Shown here: positions 13,829 through 20,793 of the stretch, one piece after another
Position numbering within the stretch: the first letter of the stretch is position 1
Layout of the letters: each line of letters begins with the position of its first letter
From: CAZPAN01 sp964581165
Lineage (GTDB): Bacteria > Actinomycetota > Coriobacteriia > Coriobacteriales > CADBOM01
Reading direction: 5' to 3'
DNA length: 21,981 nt
Assembly: GCA_964581165.1 (NCBI GenBank)
Contig: CAZOMM010000033.1
Span: 1 to 21,981, forward strand
Made by a program: the position numbers and the translations under genes
The notes under the pieces: model-generated
Told to the model about the DNA's origin: nothing
Database searches by the model: none
Seen by the model: only the letters and a program-made list of their open reading frames with translations

Positions 13829-16516
13829 ATGAGGATAGACAAACTGGCGGTCACCGCCCAGGAGGCTTTCCAGTCTGCATACTCTATCGCTGCGGACAAC
13901 CAGTCGGCGACGATGGAGCCAATGCATCTGCTCAAGGCTATCCTAGATGCAAAAGAAAACAATATAGATGCAATTATCGAGAGAGTGGGAGCTAGTCCTA
14001 ACTCAATAGAAGCTGCGATTAGCGAGGAGATCGAAAGACAGCCTAAATCGTCTGGCAATTCGCCAGTTCCCACTATTCCAAGTAATAGTCTTAGCATGGT
14101 AATCGATAACTCTGTAAAGACGGCCACAGACATGGGAGATTCCTTTGCTACAACTGAGCATCTGCTAATTGCTTTGTGCGACGACAGTGGGCCAGCAGGC
14201 AAAGTGCTCAATATGAATGGAGTTACCTCAAAGAGAGTTAGAGAGGTTTACGAAGAGCTGCGGGGATCAACTCGTGTAACAGATGCCACAAGCAAGGCCC
14301 AACTCGAGACTCTTTCGCTTTACGGCCATAACCTCACAGAGCAGGCTAGGGCAGGAAAGCTTGATCCTGTTATTGGGCGATCCGAAGAGATCAGGCGTAC
14401 CATGCAGGTGCTCAGTAGGCGAACAAAGAACAATCCGGTTTTGATTGGCGAGGCTGGTACTGGCAAAACTGCAATTGTCGAGGGCCTTGCTCAAAGAATT
14501 GCTTCTGGCGACGTGCCATCTTCGCTTAGAGATCGTGAGATTATCTCCCTCGATTTACCTGCGATGCTTGCCGGTGCTAAGTATCGTGGTGAGTTTGAAG
14601 ATAGGCTTACGGCAGTTTTGCGCGAGGTAGAAGAGTCTGATGGCAGAATCATCCTGTTTATAGACGAGCTGCATAACATAGTAGGAGCTGGTGCCACAGG
14701 TGAGAGCACAATGGATGCTCGCAATATGCTCAAGCCGGCGCTAGCCAGAGGAACATTGCATACCATTGGTGCAACCACTCTGGATGAGTACCGCAAGTAC
14801 ATCGAGAAGGATTCGGCCTTAGCAAGGCGATTCCAACCCGTGATGGTTGATGAGCCTACGGTTGAGGACACAATTGCGATTCTTCGAGGCCTCAAAGAAA
14901 AGTATGAGATTCACCATGGCGTGCGCATCACAGATGCATCAATAGTGTCGGCTGCTGAGCTTTCGCACCGCTATATTGCAGACAGATTTTTGCCTGATAA
15001 GGCGATCGATTTGATGGACGAGGCGGCTAGTCGCTTGAGAATTGAACTGGATTCCATGCCTTCTGAGATTGATGAGGTGGACAGGCAGCTTACTCAGATG
15101 CAGATTGAGGAGCAGGCTCTTCAAAAGGAAACTGACGAGGCATCTGCCAAACGCTTAGTGACCCTGCGTCATAACATGGCTCAGATCCAGCAAAAGCTAG
15201 ACACCATGAAGGCCGAATGGTCCAACGAAAAAGACGTTATTGACCACGTTCAGCAGATTAAGACCGAGCTTGATGAAAGCAACAGCGAATACGAAAGAGC
15301 AATTAGAGAGGGCGATCTTAATACGGCATCGGAGCTGCGTTATGGAAAGATTCCACAACTGCAAACCGAGCTGGAGCAGGCCACTGCTGTTCTAGAAGAA
15401 AAGCAGGCCAAGGGTTCAATTCTCAAAGAAGAGGTTACCGAAGACGAGATTGCCGAGGTAGTTGCCGATTGGACTGGCATCCCGGTGCGCCGAATGATGG
15501 AAGGCGAGCTAGAGAAGCTCAGAAATCTTGAGAACGATCTGCACAAGAGAGTTGTGGGTCAAGACGATGCTGTAAATGCCGTAGCGGGTGCAATCAGGCG
15601 TAGCCGAACAGGCCTTGCCGATCCCAATAAACCCATTGGAACCTTCTTGTTCCTAGGTCCTACTGGTGTTGGAAAGACCGAGCTAGCCAAGGCCTTGGCA
15701 GAGCGACTCTTTGATAGCGAAAAAGCGCTTATTCGTATTGACATGTCTGAGTACATGGAAAAGTTCAGCGTGCAGCGCCTAATCGGTGCACCTCCAGGAT
15801 ATGTCGGATACGACGAAGGTGGCCAGCTAACAGAGGCAGTTAGAAGACATCCATACTCGGTGGTTTTGTTAGACGAGATCGAGAAAGCTCACCCCGATGT
15901 CTTTAATGTGATGCTGCAGGTATTTGACGACGGTAGGCTTACCGATGGTCAGGGTAGGCTTGTGAGTTTTCGCAACACAATCATCATCATGACTAGCAAT
16001 GCAGCTTCAGTTGCCATTAGGGAGTTTGTGGAGCAGGGCGATGTTAGCGAGGACGACAAAGAGCAGGCAATCGAAAACGCACTTAAGCTAACCTTTAAGC
16101 CTGAGTTTATTAACAGAATAGATGACATCATCACCTTCCATTCGCTTGATATGTCTATTCTCGATCAGATTGTTGAGATCCAACTTAAGGATGTACGCGC
16201 TCGCCTTGCAAAGCAAAATATCTCTTTGGATATCTCTCCGTCGGCAATGGATCAACTCTCTATAGATGGATTGGACCCGGTATTTGGAGCCAGGCCGCTT
16301 AAAAGGCTTATCCAAAGCAATGTGGTTGATCTTGTTGCCAATTCCATAGTTGCTGGTGAGGTAAGTGAGGGTTGTCAGGTGCTTGTCGATTTGGATAGCC
16401 AAGGCAACTTTACTCTCAAGAACATGGGCAAAAGCTCTGATGGCCCGTTGCTTGTTTCGATTGAATCTCTGGGTGATTTAGACTTTGGCGAGCCGGATGA
16501 TTACACGCTAGAGTAG
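13829..16516 (+). CDS. clpB: Disaggregase ClpB (Hsp100, AAA+ ATPase)
   Basis: ClpB threads aggregated protein through a hexameric pore and hands it to DnaK. From ATG 13829 (TGGAG 8 nt upstream) it is 895 residues. The N-terminal Clp repeat domain begins MRIDKLAVTAQEAFQ. Walker A of the first AAA+ domain is GEAGTGKT at 207-214, with Walker B LFIDELHN around 277-282. The coiled-coil M domain, diagnostic of ClpB, runs about 395-525. The second AAA+ domain has GPTGVGKT at 610-617, pore loop GYVGYDEGG near 657 and VVLLDEIEKAH near 680. A 30-residue tail ending DDYTLE is longer than usual. The in-frame ATG at 13784 is rejected: it lies in the repeats and lacks a ribosome site. Confidence 0.97.
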   Translation: MRIDKLAVTAQEAFQSAYSIAADNQSATMEPMHLLKAILDAKENNIDAIIERVGASPNSIEAAISEEIERQPKSSGNSPVPTIPSNSLSMVIDNSVKTATDMGDSFATTEHLLIALCDDSGPAGKVLNMNGVTSKRVREVYEELRGSTRVTDATSKAQLETLSLYGHNLTEQARAGKLDPVIGRSEEIRRTMQVLSRRTKNNPVLIGEAGTGKTAIVEGLAQRIASGDVPSSLRDREIISLDLPAMLAGAKYRGEFEDRLTAVLREVEESDGRIILFIDELHNIVGAGATGESTMDARNMLKPALARGTLHTIGATTLDEYRKYIEKDSALARRFQPVMVDEPTVEDTIAILRGLKEKYEIHHGVRITDASIVSAAELSHRYIADRFLPDKAIDLMDEAASRLRIELDSMPSEIDEVDRQLTQMQIEEQALQKETDEASAKRLVTLRHNMAQIQQKLDTMKAEWSNEKDVIDHVQQIKTELDESNSEYERAIREGDLNTASELRYGKIPQLQTELEQATAVLEEKQAKGSILKEEVTEDEIAEVVADWTGIPVRRMMEGELEKLRNLENDLHKRVVGQDDAVNAVAGAIRRSRTGLADPNKPIGTFLFLGPTGVGKTELAKALAERLFDSEKALIRIDMSEYMEKFSVQRLIGAPPGYVGYDEGGQLTEAVRRHPYSVVLLDEIEKAHPDVFNVMLQVFDDGRLTDGQGRLVSFRNTIIIMTSNAASVAIREFVEQGDVSEDDKEQAIENALKLTFKPEFINRIDDIITFHSLDMSILDQIVEIQLKDVRARLAKQNISLDISPSAMDQLSIDGLDPVFGARPLKRLIQSNVVDLVANSIVAGEVSEGCQVLVDLDSQGNFTLKNMGKSSDGPLLVSIESLGDLDFGEPDDYTLE

Positions 16517-16585
16517 TCGCCTTAGAGTGGCCCCACTAGGCTGGTCGTCCTAGAGTAGCCGTCTCAGAGTGGCTGAATTGAGTAG
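16509..16585. repeat. Exact-period 14-bp tandem array (5+ units) starting in the clpB stop
   Basis: Five contiguous 14-bp units lie at 16509 (TAGAGTAGTCGCCT), 16523 (TAGAGTGGCCCCAC), 16537 (TAGGCTGGTCGTCC), 16551 (TAGAGTAGCCGTCT) and 16565 (CAGAGTGGCTGAAT), then a shortened sixth (TGAGTAG, 16579). The first unit carries the clpB TAG at 16514-16516. The last runs up to the punA ribosome site. Confidence 0.85.
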
Positions 16586-16601
16586 TTTGCAGGAGGTTTG
16601 G

Positions 16602-17417
16602 ATGATCGAGTACGACAAGGTTGCACAGGCAGCACAAACTATCAGAGACAGGGCAGGAATCGAACCTGAAATTGCTGTGGTTTTGGGAACCGGCCTTGCC
16701 GGTGCGGTTTCTAACATGGAGCTTGCAGCCGAGATACCTTATAGCGAGGTTCCTGGAATGATGCCAAGCACCAATCCCGATCATCCAGGCAAGTTTATAG
16801 TGGGCAAGCTCTTTGGCAAAAACGCCATATGTATGCAGGGCCGTATTCATATGTATGAAGGATATAGCGCCTATGAAGTTGCTTTTCCGATTTTTGTGAT
16901 GTCGCAGCTTGGTGCTTCGACCTTGGTTTTAACCAATGCAGCTGGTGCTATCAACACTTCGTATGAGGTTGAAGACCTTGTGCTGATAAAAGATCACATC
17001 AACTTTACTGGGCAAAATCCCCTAAAGCTCTCGATAGATCCACGTCTTGGGGTGCCCTGTCCTGATATGACCTACGCCTACTCACCAGACTTGCGCGCTA
17101 AAATTTCTGCTGCAGCAGCTGCTGAGGGAATTGAGCTTGCTGAGGGCGTTTATATTGGAGTAATGGGTCCTTCGTTTGAAACTCCGGCGGAGATCAAAGC
17201 GTTTAGAACAATGGGAGCCGATCTTGTTGGCATGTCTACTGTGATGGAAACCATTGCAGCTGCATCAAGTGGTATGGAGGTACTGGGGGTTTCGCTTGTT
17301 ACCAATATGGCTGCAGGAATTTTGGCAGATAAGATTTCGGCCGAGGATATCGCAAAACTTTCTAGCGATGTGCCTGCAAGGATTGGCAAGCTCTTAAAGG
17401 CTCTAATTGCTGAGTAG
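16602..17417 (+). CDS. punA: Purine-nucleoside phosphorylase, PNP/MTAP family
   Basis: This enzyme cleaves purine (deoxy)nucleosides with phosphate for purine salvage. The 271 residues (from ATG 16602) carry GTGLAGAV near residue 30 (phosphate loop, usually GSGLG), GRIHMYEGYS, LVLTNAAGAINTSYEVEDLV, DHINFTGQNPL, and the family signature GVMGPSFETPAEIKAFRTMG followed by GMSTVMETIAA. This pattern is the trimeric class. AGGAGG at 16591-16596 decides for ATG 16602 over the upstream in-frame start at 16569, which sits in the clpB repeat array. It is in the same direction as clpB, 85 bp after it, so it may be partly co-transcribed. Confidence 0.94.
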   Translation: MIEYDKVAQAAQTIRDRAGIEPEIAVVLGTGLAGAVSNMELAAEIPYSEVPGMMPSTNPDHPGKFIVGKLFGKNAICMQGRIHMYEGYSAYEVAFPIFVMSQLGASTLVLTNAAGAINTSYEVEDLVLIKDHINFTGQNPLKLSIDPRLGVPCPDMTYAYSPDLRAKISAAAAAEGIELAEGVYIGVMGPSFETPAEIKAFRTMGADLVGMSTVMETIAAASSGMEVLGVSLVTNMAAGILADKISAEDIAKLSSDVPARIGKLLKALIAE

Positions 17418-17435
17418 ATTAGTGCGACGGGCTAC

Positions 17436-17456
17436 TGTACGATAATTAATCGTACA
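17436..17456. promoter_or_regulatory. Inverted repeat after punA, candidate operator
   Basis: TGTACGAT (17436-17443) and ATCGTACA (17449-17456) are perfect arms around AATTA. A third TGTACA lies at 17470-17475. No T-run follows, so a regulator site is more likely than a terminator. A weak hairpin, CTTCA-CTT-TGAAG followed by TTTTTT (17481-17499), is the better candidate terminator for punA. Confidence 0.45.
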
Positions 17457-17497
17457 TAATTAGTAAAAATGTACAAAAATCTTCACTTTGAAGTTTT

Positions 17498-17576
17498 TTG
17501 TTCTGGTTTAAGCCTGTTCTAGGTTTACACTCTCACAAGGTTCGGACAGGCAACGCGTTCTTGGGCGAATGCGTTG
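17498..17576 (+). promoter_or_regulatory. Possible promoter and leader hairpin of the 198-residue protein gene
   Basis: TTGTTC (17498-17503) and TAGGTT (17520-17525), 16 bp apart, are a weak promoter candidate. A leader hairpin with CAACGC (17551-17556) and GCGTTG (17571-17576) precedes the strong GGAGGAAGAG ribosome site. Confidence 0.3.
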
Positions 17577-17598
17577 GTGACAAGACTGGAGGAAGAGA

Positions 17599-18195
17599 AT
17601 GGCTAAGGATTTTAGTGCTATTGCAAGTATCTCCGATGCAGGAGAGCCAGTAATTTCTGAAGAGCAGGCTTTCGCGGACATGATGGAGTTTATGGATACC
17701 CACAAGGCTGGAGATATCCTTACCGACGATGAGATCGGTCTTGTAATTAATGCGCTTACAGCTATTGGATCTGACGAAGTTTCGGTTTCTGATGACGGTG
17801 CTCTGCAGGGTAATGGCAAGATTTCCTACAAGAAGTTTGGTGCCGGCATCGCTGTTAAGGTCGACAGTGAGCTAGGATGCCAGGGTGTCTGGGATCGTAA
17901 CCGTATGGAGTGGCTCAATGATATGAAGATCACCAAGCTTACTGGTGATGCGACTGTTCAGTGCCTCAATTTCACATATCGTTTCATTAGCTTTGGCACT
18001 GGTGTCAGTGGAGCAAGCAAGGTGTTCTACAACTACTCCTACACCAAGAAGGTTGATGACGATAGGCTGATCGACTTCCAGAACAACGGAAGCATCGACA
18101 CCTCGCAGATGGATGTTTCGACCAACGCTCAGTGGGGTTATTGCATCATTGCTACTTGCGAGATCATTACTAACGAGGGAGCACTTTACGTCTAG
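17599..18195 (+). CDS. Unrecognised 198-residue protein, probably abundant
   Basis: I do not recognise a family. The protein is soluble, acidic, without signal peptide or membrane helix. Residues 1-70 look helical (MAKDFSAIASISD, AFADMMEFMDTHKAGD), and the remainder (about 72-198) has alternating polar/hydrophobic and aromatic residues typical of beta structure, for example LNFTYRFISFGTG and KVFYNYSYTKKVDD. Cysteines sit in LGCQG, VQCLN, GYCII and ATCEI. The gene stands alone with a near-perfect ribosome site (GGAGGAAGAG before ATG 17599) and its own terminator. Codon choice (AAG, GGT, ATC, GAG, CGT, AAC) is more optimised than in neighbours, which suggests high expression. Confidence 0.8.
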   Translation: MAKDFSAIASISDAGEPVISEEQAFADMMEFMDTHKAGDILTDDEIGLVINALTAIGSDEVSVSDDGALQGNGKISYKKFGAGIAVKVDSELGCQGVWDRNRMEWLNDMKITKLTGDATVQCLNFTYRFISFGTGVSGASKVFYNYSYTKKVDDDRLIDFQNNGSIDTSQMDVSTNAQWGYCIIATCEIITNEGALYV

Positions 18196-18225
18196 TAACT
18201 TTGCTTTGATCTTTTAGCCAAAAGA

Positions 18226-18259
18226 GGGCGTCTTGCATATAGTGTGAGGCGTCCTTTTT
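18226..18259 (+). terminator. Intrinsic terminator of the 198-residue protein gene
   Basis: GGGCGTCTT (18226-18234) pairs, with three G-U pairs, to GAGGCGTCC (18246-18254), directly followed by TTTTT. Confidence 0.75.
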
Positions 18260-18426
18260 GTGTTCTCAGGTCAAGAAAAGCGGAATCGATGCCTCGCAGA
18301 GCTTTTGCTGTATGCCTTGCCGCATGTTCAGCGGTCTTCACGCCCTGCGAGATCTACTTCATATTCATTATGCGGAACCTGTGGGGGATCAAAAACAACA
18401 ATGATCACTGACAGTTTGAAGACCCA

Positions 18427-18819
18427 TTATCCACGCTTTTTGCGGTCTTTGAGGATCGCATCCTTCCAACCTGAGCCGATCTCACCATCCGGGGTTTCAC
18501 GCATCGATATCGTTGCTGCAGTCACGGCATCGTACATTGCACAGTTGCCCATCGGGTCGTTGATGAAGGTCTCGGCACGATCTGCTGCTATACCGATGCG
18601 GCCAGCCTCTTTGACGGCATCGATGTTCGCTCCGAGGAACAGGAACTCCCAACCCTTGTCTTTTCTCTTCTCGATCATGCTCTTTACCTTTGCGTAGTCG
18701 TAGATTCGGCTCGCATTCTCCATACCGTCGGTGGTGATGACGAATATCACCTTGTCCGCACGGTCTTTCTTGTCCATCTCTAATCCGATCTTGGAAGCGA
18801 CGGCTAGTCCGTTCCCCCA
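18427..18819 (-). pseudogene. C-terminal fragment of a von Willebrand factor A (vWA) domain protein
   Basis: The open frame (about 130 codons back from TAA at 18427) includes DKVIFVITTDGMENASR, IEKRKDKGWEFLFLGANIDA and RIGIAADRAETFI, matching the second half of a bacterial vWA protein family of about 220-240 residues. The N-terminal half with the metal-site DxSxS motif is missing. Upstream in frame is a stop at 18820-18822, and the sequence there belongs to a macro-domain gene instead. ATG 18777 has no convincing ribosome site. It is most likely a remnant left by a deletion. Confidence 0.75.
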
Positions 18820-18905
18820 TCAATAATTAGATTTGCGTTTGCCGAAACTGCAACGGCATCGGTTTCGTAATTTTTGAGATCGTCTCTGACTATAGTAAAC
18901 GGCAT
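18804..18905 (-). pseudogene. Truncated 5' end of a macro-domain (ADP-ribose binding) gene
   Basis: ATG 18905, preceded by AGAGG, opens a 33-codon frame: MPFTIVRDDLKNYETDAVAV, SANANL, then an early TAG. This resembles the start of macro-domain proteins (pattern IVRxDIT...DAIVNAANxxL). The remaining ~100+ residues are gone and the frame runs out of register into vWA sequence near 18800-18812, so the two genes were probably joined by a deletion. Confidence 0.6.
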
Positions 18906-18954
18906 CTACATACCTCTAGTGATTTTTGGACTGTTTTTGCCCCCATTCCACACT

Positions 18955-18969
18955 ACGCTGATACAGCGT
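18955..18969. promoter_or_regulatory. Inverted repeat upstream of the macro-domain fragment
   Basis: ACGCTG-ATA-CAGCGT is a perfect 6-bp inverted repeat with 3-bp centre, 50 bp upstream of the fragment start. It may be an operator or recombination site. Confidence 0.35.
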
Positions 18970-19030
18970 TTCACGGAGAGGGCTTGATGTCAACCAGAAT
19001 GACACTACTCCAAAACGGGGGTATTAACCA

Positions 19031-19303
19031 CTACAGCATAGCCAGAAGTTCGTGATCGATTGCACGACGCACAAACTCAGACCTCGTGATTCCCTTCTCC
19101 TCAGTAATCCGCTTTATTGCCTTGATTCTAGACTCGCCAACAGGCGTAGAAATCACTTCGAGCTTCTCATTTTCCATCGGACTCCCCATCATCACGCGAG
19201 AGAAGTCCCAGCTTGAATAATCTCCGGACTCTACTTTCTCGACCTCACTCTCGACATCCTCAATCGAGATTCCAAACATCTCGCATAGTTCCTTATCGTT
19301 CAT
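19031..19303 (-). CDS. Antitoxin-like protein with C-terminal ribbon-helix-helix segment
   Basis: The 90-residue acidic protein ends in PVGESRIKAIKRITEEKGIT followed by RSEFVRRAI. This is a strand plus two helices, like the CopG/Arc ribbon-helix-helix fold, here at the C-terminus instead of the usual N-terminus. The first half (KELCEMFGISIEDVESEVEK) is acidic and could wrap the partner. The ATG overlaps the TGA of the upstream gene by four bases (ATGA), the classic coupling of toxin-antitoxin pairs. Role as antitoxin is inferred from size, acidity, fold and coupling. Confidence 0.7.
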   Translation of the reverse strand: MNDKELCEMFGISIEDVESEVEKVESGDYSSWDFSRVMMGSPMENEKLEVISTPVGESRIKAIKRITEEKGITRSEFVRRAIDHELLAML

Positions 19304-19575
19304 GACTTCCTTCTCTCAAACCCAAGTCTTTTCTTGATGTCATGCTGCGGCGGATACTGTGCATGGATGATGAGCCACAGCCCGCCAGGCTTCCTCACTG
19401 CTATCAGCTCAATCTGCCTCCCTTTTCCGTCTATCCCAATTGCTATATAGCGGTCTGGATCGACATCAAAGGCTGGTGTGCTTGCAATGCAGTGACTCCA
19501 CGCGGTAATCGCATCCTCCTTGGACACGTCTGGGTGACGCTCAGTGACCCTGTCCAAGACAATTATGCGTTCCAC
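19300..19575 (-). CDS. Small toxin-like protein, first gene of a TA-type pair
   Basis: The protein (91 residues from GTG 19575) begins with ERIIVLDRVTERHPDVSKED and has DPDRYIAIGIDGKGRQIELI and GGLWLIIHAQYPP. The short beta-strand pattern recalls compact RelE/BrnT-like RNase toxins, but I cannot assign a family. GTG 19575 is preferred because AGAAAGGA lies 6-7 nt upstream. An ATG nine codons earlier (19602) is in frame, but it would translate this ribosome site. The pair shares four bases with its partner. Toxin first, antitoxin second is the less common order. Confidence 0.65.
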   Translation of the reverse strand: MERIIVLDRVTERHPDVSKEDAITAWSHCIASTPAFDVDPDRYIAIGIDGKGRQIELIAVRKPGGLWLIIHAQYPPQHDIKKRLGFERRKS

Positions 19576-19600
19576 GATGATCCTTTCTAAACTTATTATC

Positions 19601-19621
19601 ATTTATTAACAATAAATTATA
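19601..19621 (-). promoter_or_regulatory. TA-pair promoter -10 and operator-like inverted repeat
   Basis: ATTTATT-AAC-AATAAAT (19601-19617) is a perfect 7-bp inverted repeat overlapping a perfect minus-strand -10 box, TATAAT (19621-19616). A repressor binding there would block transcription, fitting autoregulation by the ribbon-helix-helix protein. The -35 is weak. Confidence 0.5.
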
Positions 19622-19776
19622 TTACGAAAATCACCCGAATTAAGGTGCCTAAACATAAAAGCTCCGATTCCATGATGTTAAGAGACGGCCCTTGGGCCTT
19701 GACCCTCTCGGTCGCTGTTTAGACTGTTTTACCTGCTACTACTCCCCGGTTCACGCTTGGGAATCGTGTCGGGTGG

Positions 19777-20085
19777 CTTGGAAAGGAGCTGGTTCGTGCG
19801 AATCAACTTGCTTTGTCGCAAAAGGTTATTGCCCGATAGCTTCAGCATGTACCGTACATACCGTTCGGTAGATAGCGGTTTTGTTAACAAACATATACTG
19901 CCATTTCTGAATATGACAAGGTGTTGGATTTGAGATAAACCGTTGCGCTTGCTATGGGTGTTGGCGTGGCGGCTCTTACCATCATGGATGAGGTTGATCC
20001 GAACAACGCGCTTTGTTTGCTTGGCATCGGTCTTGCCTGCTTGGCTCTCGTCCAAATCTCGTGTGAGGGCGATAAGCCGGAGTAA
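19777..20085 (+). pseudogene. Decayed XRE regulator with C-terminal membrane segment
   Basis: In one reading frame, LGKELVRANQLALSQKVIAR (HTH start, 19777-19836) is followed by in-frame stops at 19837, 19873, 19885 and 19936. The same frame then resumes protein-like text: ISEYDKVLDLR before the 19936 stop, then TVALAMGVGVAALTIMDEVD, PNNALCLLGIGLACLALVQI and the TAA at 20083-20085. This matches the common layout of an N-terminal HTH and C-terminal hydrophobic helices in Gram-positive XRE regulators. The region between is too short for a full linker, so internal sequence has also been lost. Confidence 0.6.
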
Positions 20086-20122
20086 CACAAGAGCTTCGAT
20101 AAGCCACCCCTAATCAATCATC

Positions 20123-20296
20123 CTAATCCCAGAGTCCGACATTTGTTATCGCGTAAAGCGGAACGTTTCTCATCCAGCTCTTTTCACAGCATTCTTCCAA
20201 GCTGATTTCTGTAGAGTAGGGTTCTTCTGGGCATATTTGCCCCATAGCGCAAACATCTACCTGCTTTCTTTCACCCAAAACTAAAACAGATCTCAC
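20123..20296 (-). CDS. Possible 57-residue cysteine-containing protein or gene remnant
   Basis: From GTG 20296 (or ATG 20245) the frame reads MRSVLVLGERKQVDVCAMGQ, then a Cys/Glu-rich middle with EISLEECCEKSW and an end VPLYAITNVGLWD. It reads like protein and fills an otherwise empty stretch. No clear ribosome site is seen and it abuts the promoter of the DUF4177-like gene. I do not recognise it. Confidence 0.3.
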   Translation of the reverse strand: MRSVLVLGERKQVDVCAMGQICPEEPYSTEISLEECCEKSWMRNVPLYAITNVGLWD

Positions 20297-20315
20297 CGAA
20301 TACAGCCCAAAGAAA

Positions 20316-20345
20316 AATCCGAATTATACTTTTTCTTGTCGGATT
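20316..20345 (+). promoter_or_regulatory. -10 box inside an inverted repeat upstream of the DUF4177-like gene
   Basis: AATCCGA (20316-20322) and TCGGATT (20339-20345) flank TATACT (20325-20330), a likely -10. The arms could be a repressor site, or form a leader hairpin. The gene's AAAGGA ribosome site follows near 20358. Confidence 0.45.
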
Positions 20346-20372
20346 AGTAGCAAGAAGAAAGGATAGTTAGCT

Positions 20373-20636
20373 ATGGGAATCATGGATGCATTCAATGACA
20401 TGGATGGACAGATAAATCAAGGAGTAGGTCAGTACCGCGTTATGCAGGTGGTACTCCGCGAGAAGTTCGTTGGTAAGGGGTCAAAGAACTTTCGCGAGAT
20501 AGAAGACCTCTGTAACCAGCAGTATTCGGAGGGATACCGGCTTCACACATTCGCGCAGTCGACAGCTAACTCGACAGGCTTTGGCGGTGGAGATCGAACG
20601 GTTTGCAACTTGGTATTTGAGAGGATGTGGGACTAA
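20373..20636 (+). CDS. DUF4177-like small protein
   Basis: The 87-residue protein contains GQYRVMQVVLREKFVGKG, a central helix REIEDLCNQQYSEGYRLHTF and a closing strand GGDRTVCNLVFERMWD. This is the strand-helix-strand pattern of DUF4177-type proteins (YKV...LN..a.eGWrLh.v...vFE). Function is not known. ATG 20373 has AAAGGA upstream with about 9-10 nt spacing. It is apparently intact, within otherwise decayed surroundings. A 33-codon frame starts 5 bp after its stop. Confidence 0.7.
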   Translation: MGIMDAFNDMDGQINQGVGQYRVMQVVLREKFVGKGSKNFREIEDLCNQQYSEGYRLHTFAQSTANSTGFGGGDRTVCNLVFERMWD

Positions 20637-20641
20637 CAAAG

Positions 20642-20743
20642 ATGGTGTTTGTGATACGCCAGCACTACATCACGCATCCGGCGGATAACCGTTTACTTGT
20701 TCTAGATTTCCAGAATGACATCGGTGAGCATATCAAACTGTGA
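20642..20743 (+). CDS. 33-codon frame following the DUF4177-like gene
   Basis: ATG 20642 to TGA 20743 encodes MVFVIRQHYITHPADNRLLV and then LDFQNDIGEHIKL. It starts 5 bp after the previous stop, as an operon gene might, and its composition is protein-like. I do not recognise it. It could be the beginning of a truncated gene, since the next recognisable sequence is a headless phosphoesterase. Confidence 0.3.
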   Translation: MVFVIRQHYITHPADNRLLVLDFQNDIGEHIKL

Positions 20744-20793
20744 ACATCAGATCCTAAAGACTGGACGCGGCGAACGAAAGAAGGCATCAATAA

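Noticed and set aside
18328..18411. Minus-strand text including VIIVVFDPPQVPHNEYEVD downstream of the vWA fragment
   Set aside because: It reads like part of a protein but is short and interrupted by a stop at 18330-18328; I could not name a family, so it is not annotated beyond noting a likely gene scrap.
18260..18697. 145-codon plus-strand frame
   Set aside because: Antisense to the vWA fragment, which has clear family similarity.
19670..19780. tRNA-like sequence (GGTTC near 19749, GGCCC/GGGCC hairpin at 19687)
   Set aside because: No cloverleaf with acceptor, D and anticodon arms could be built.
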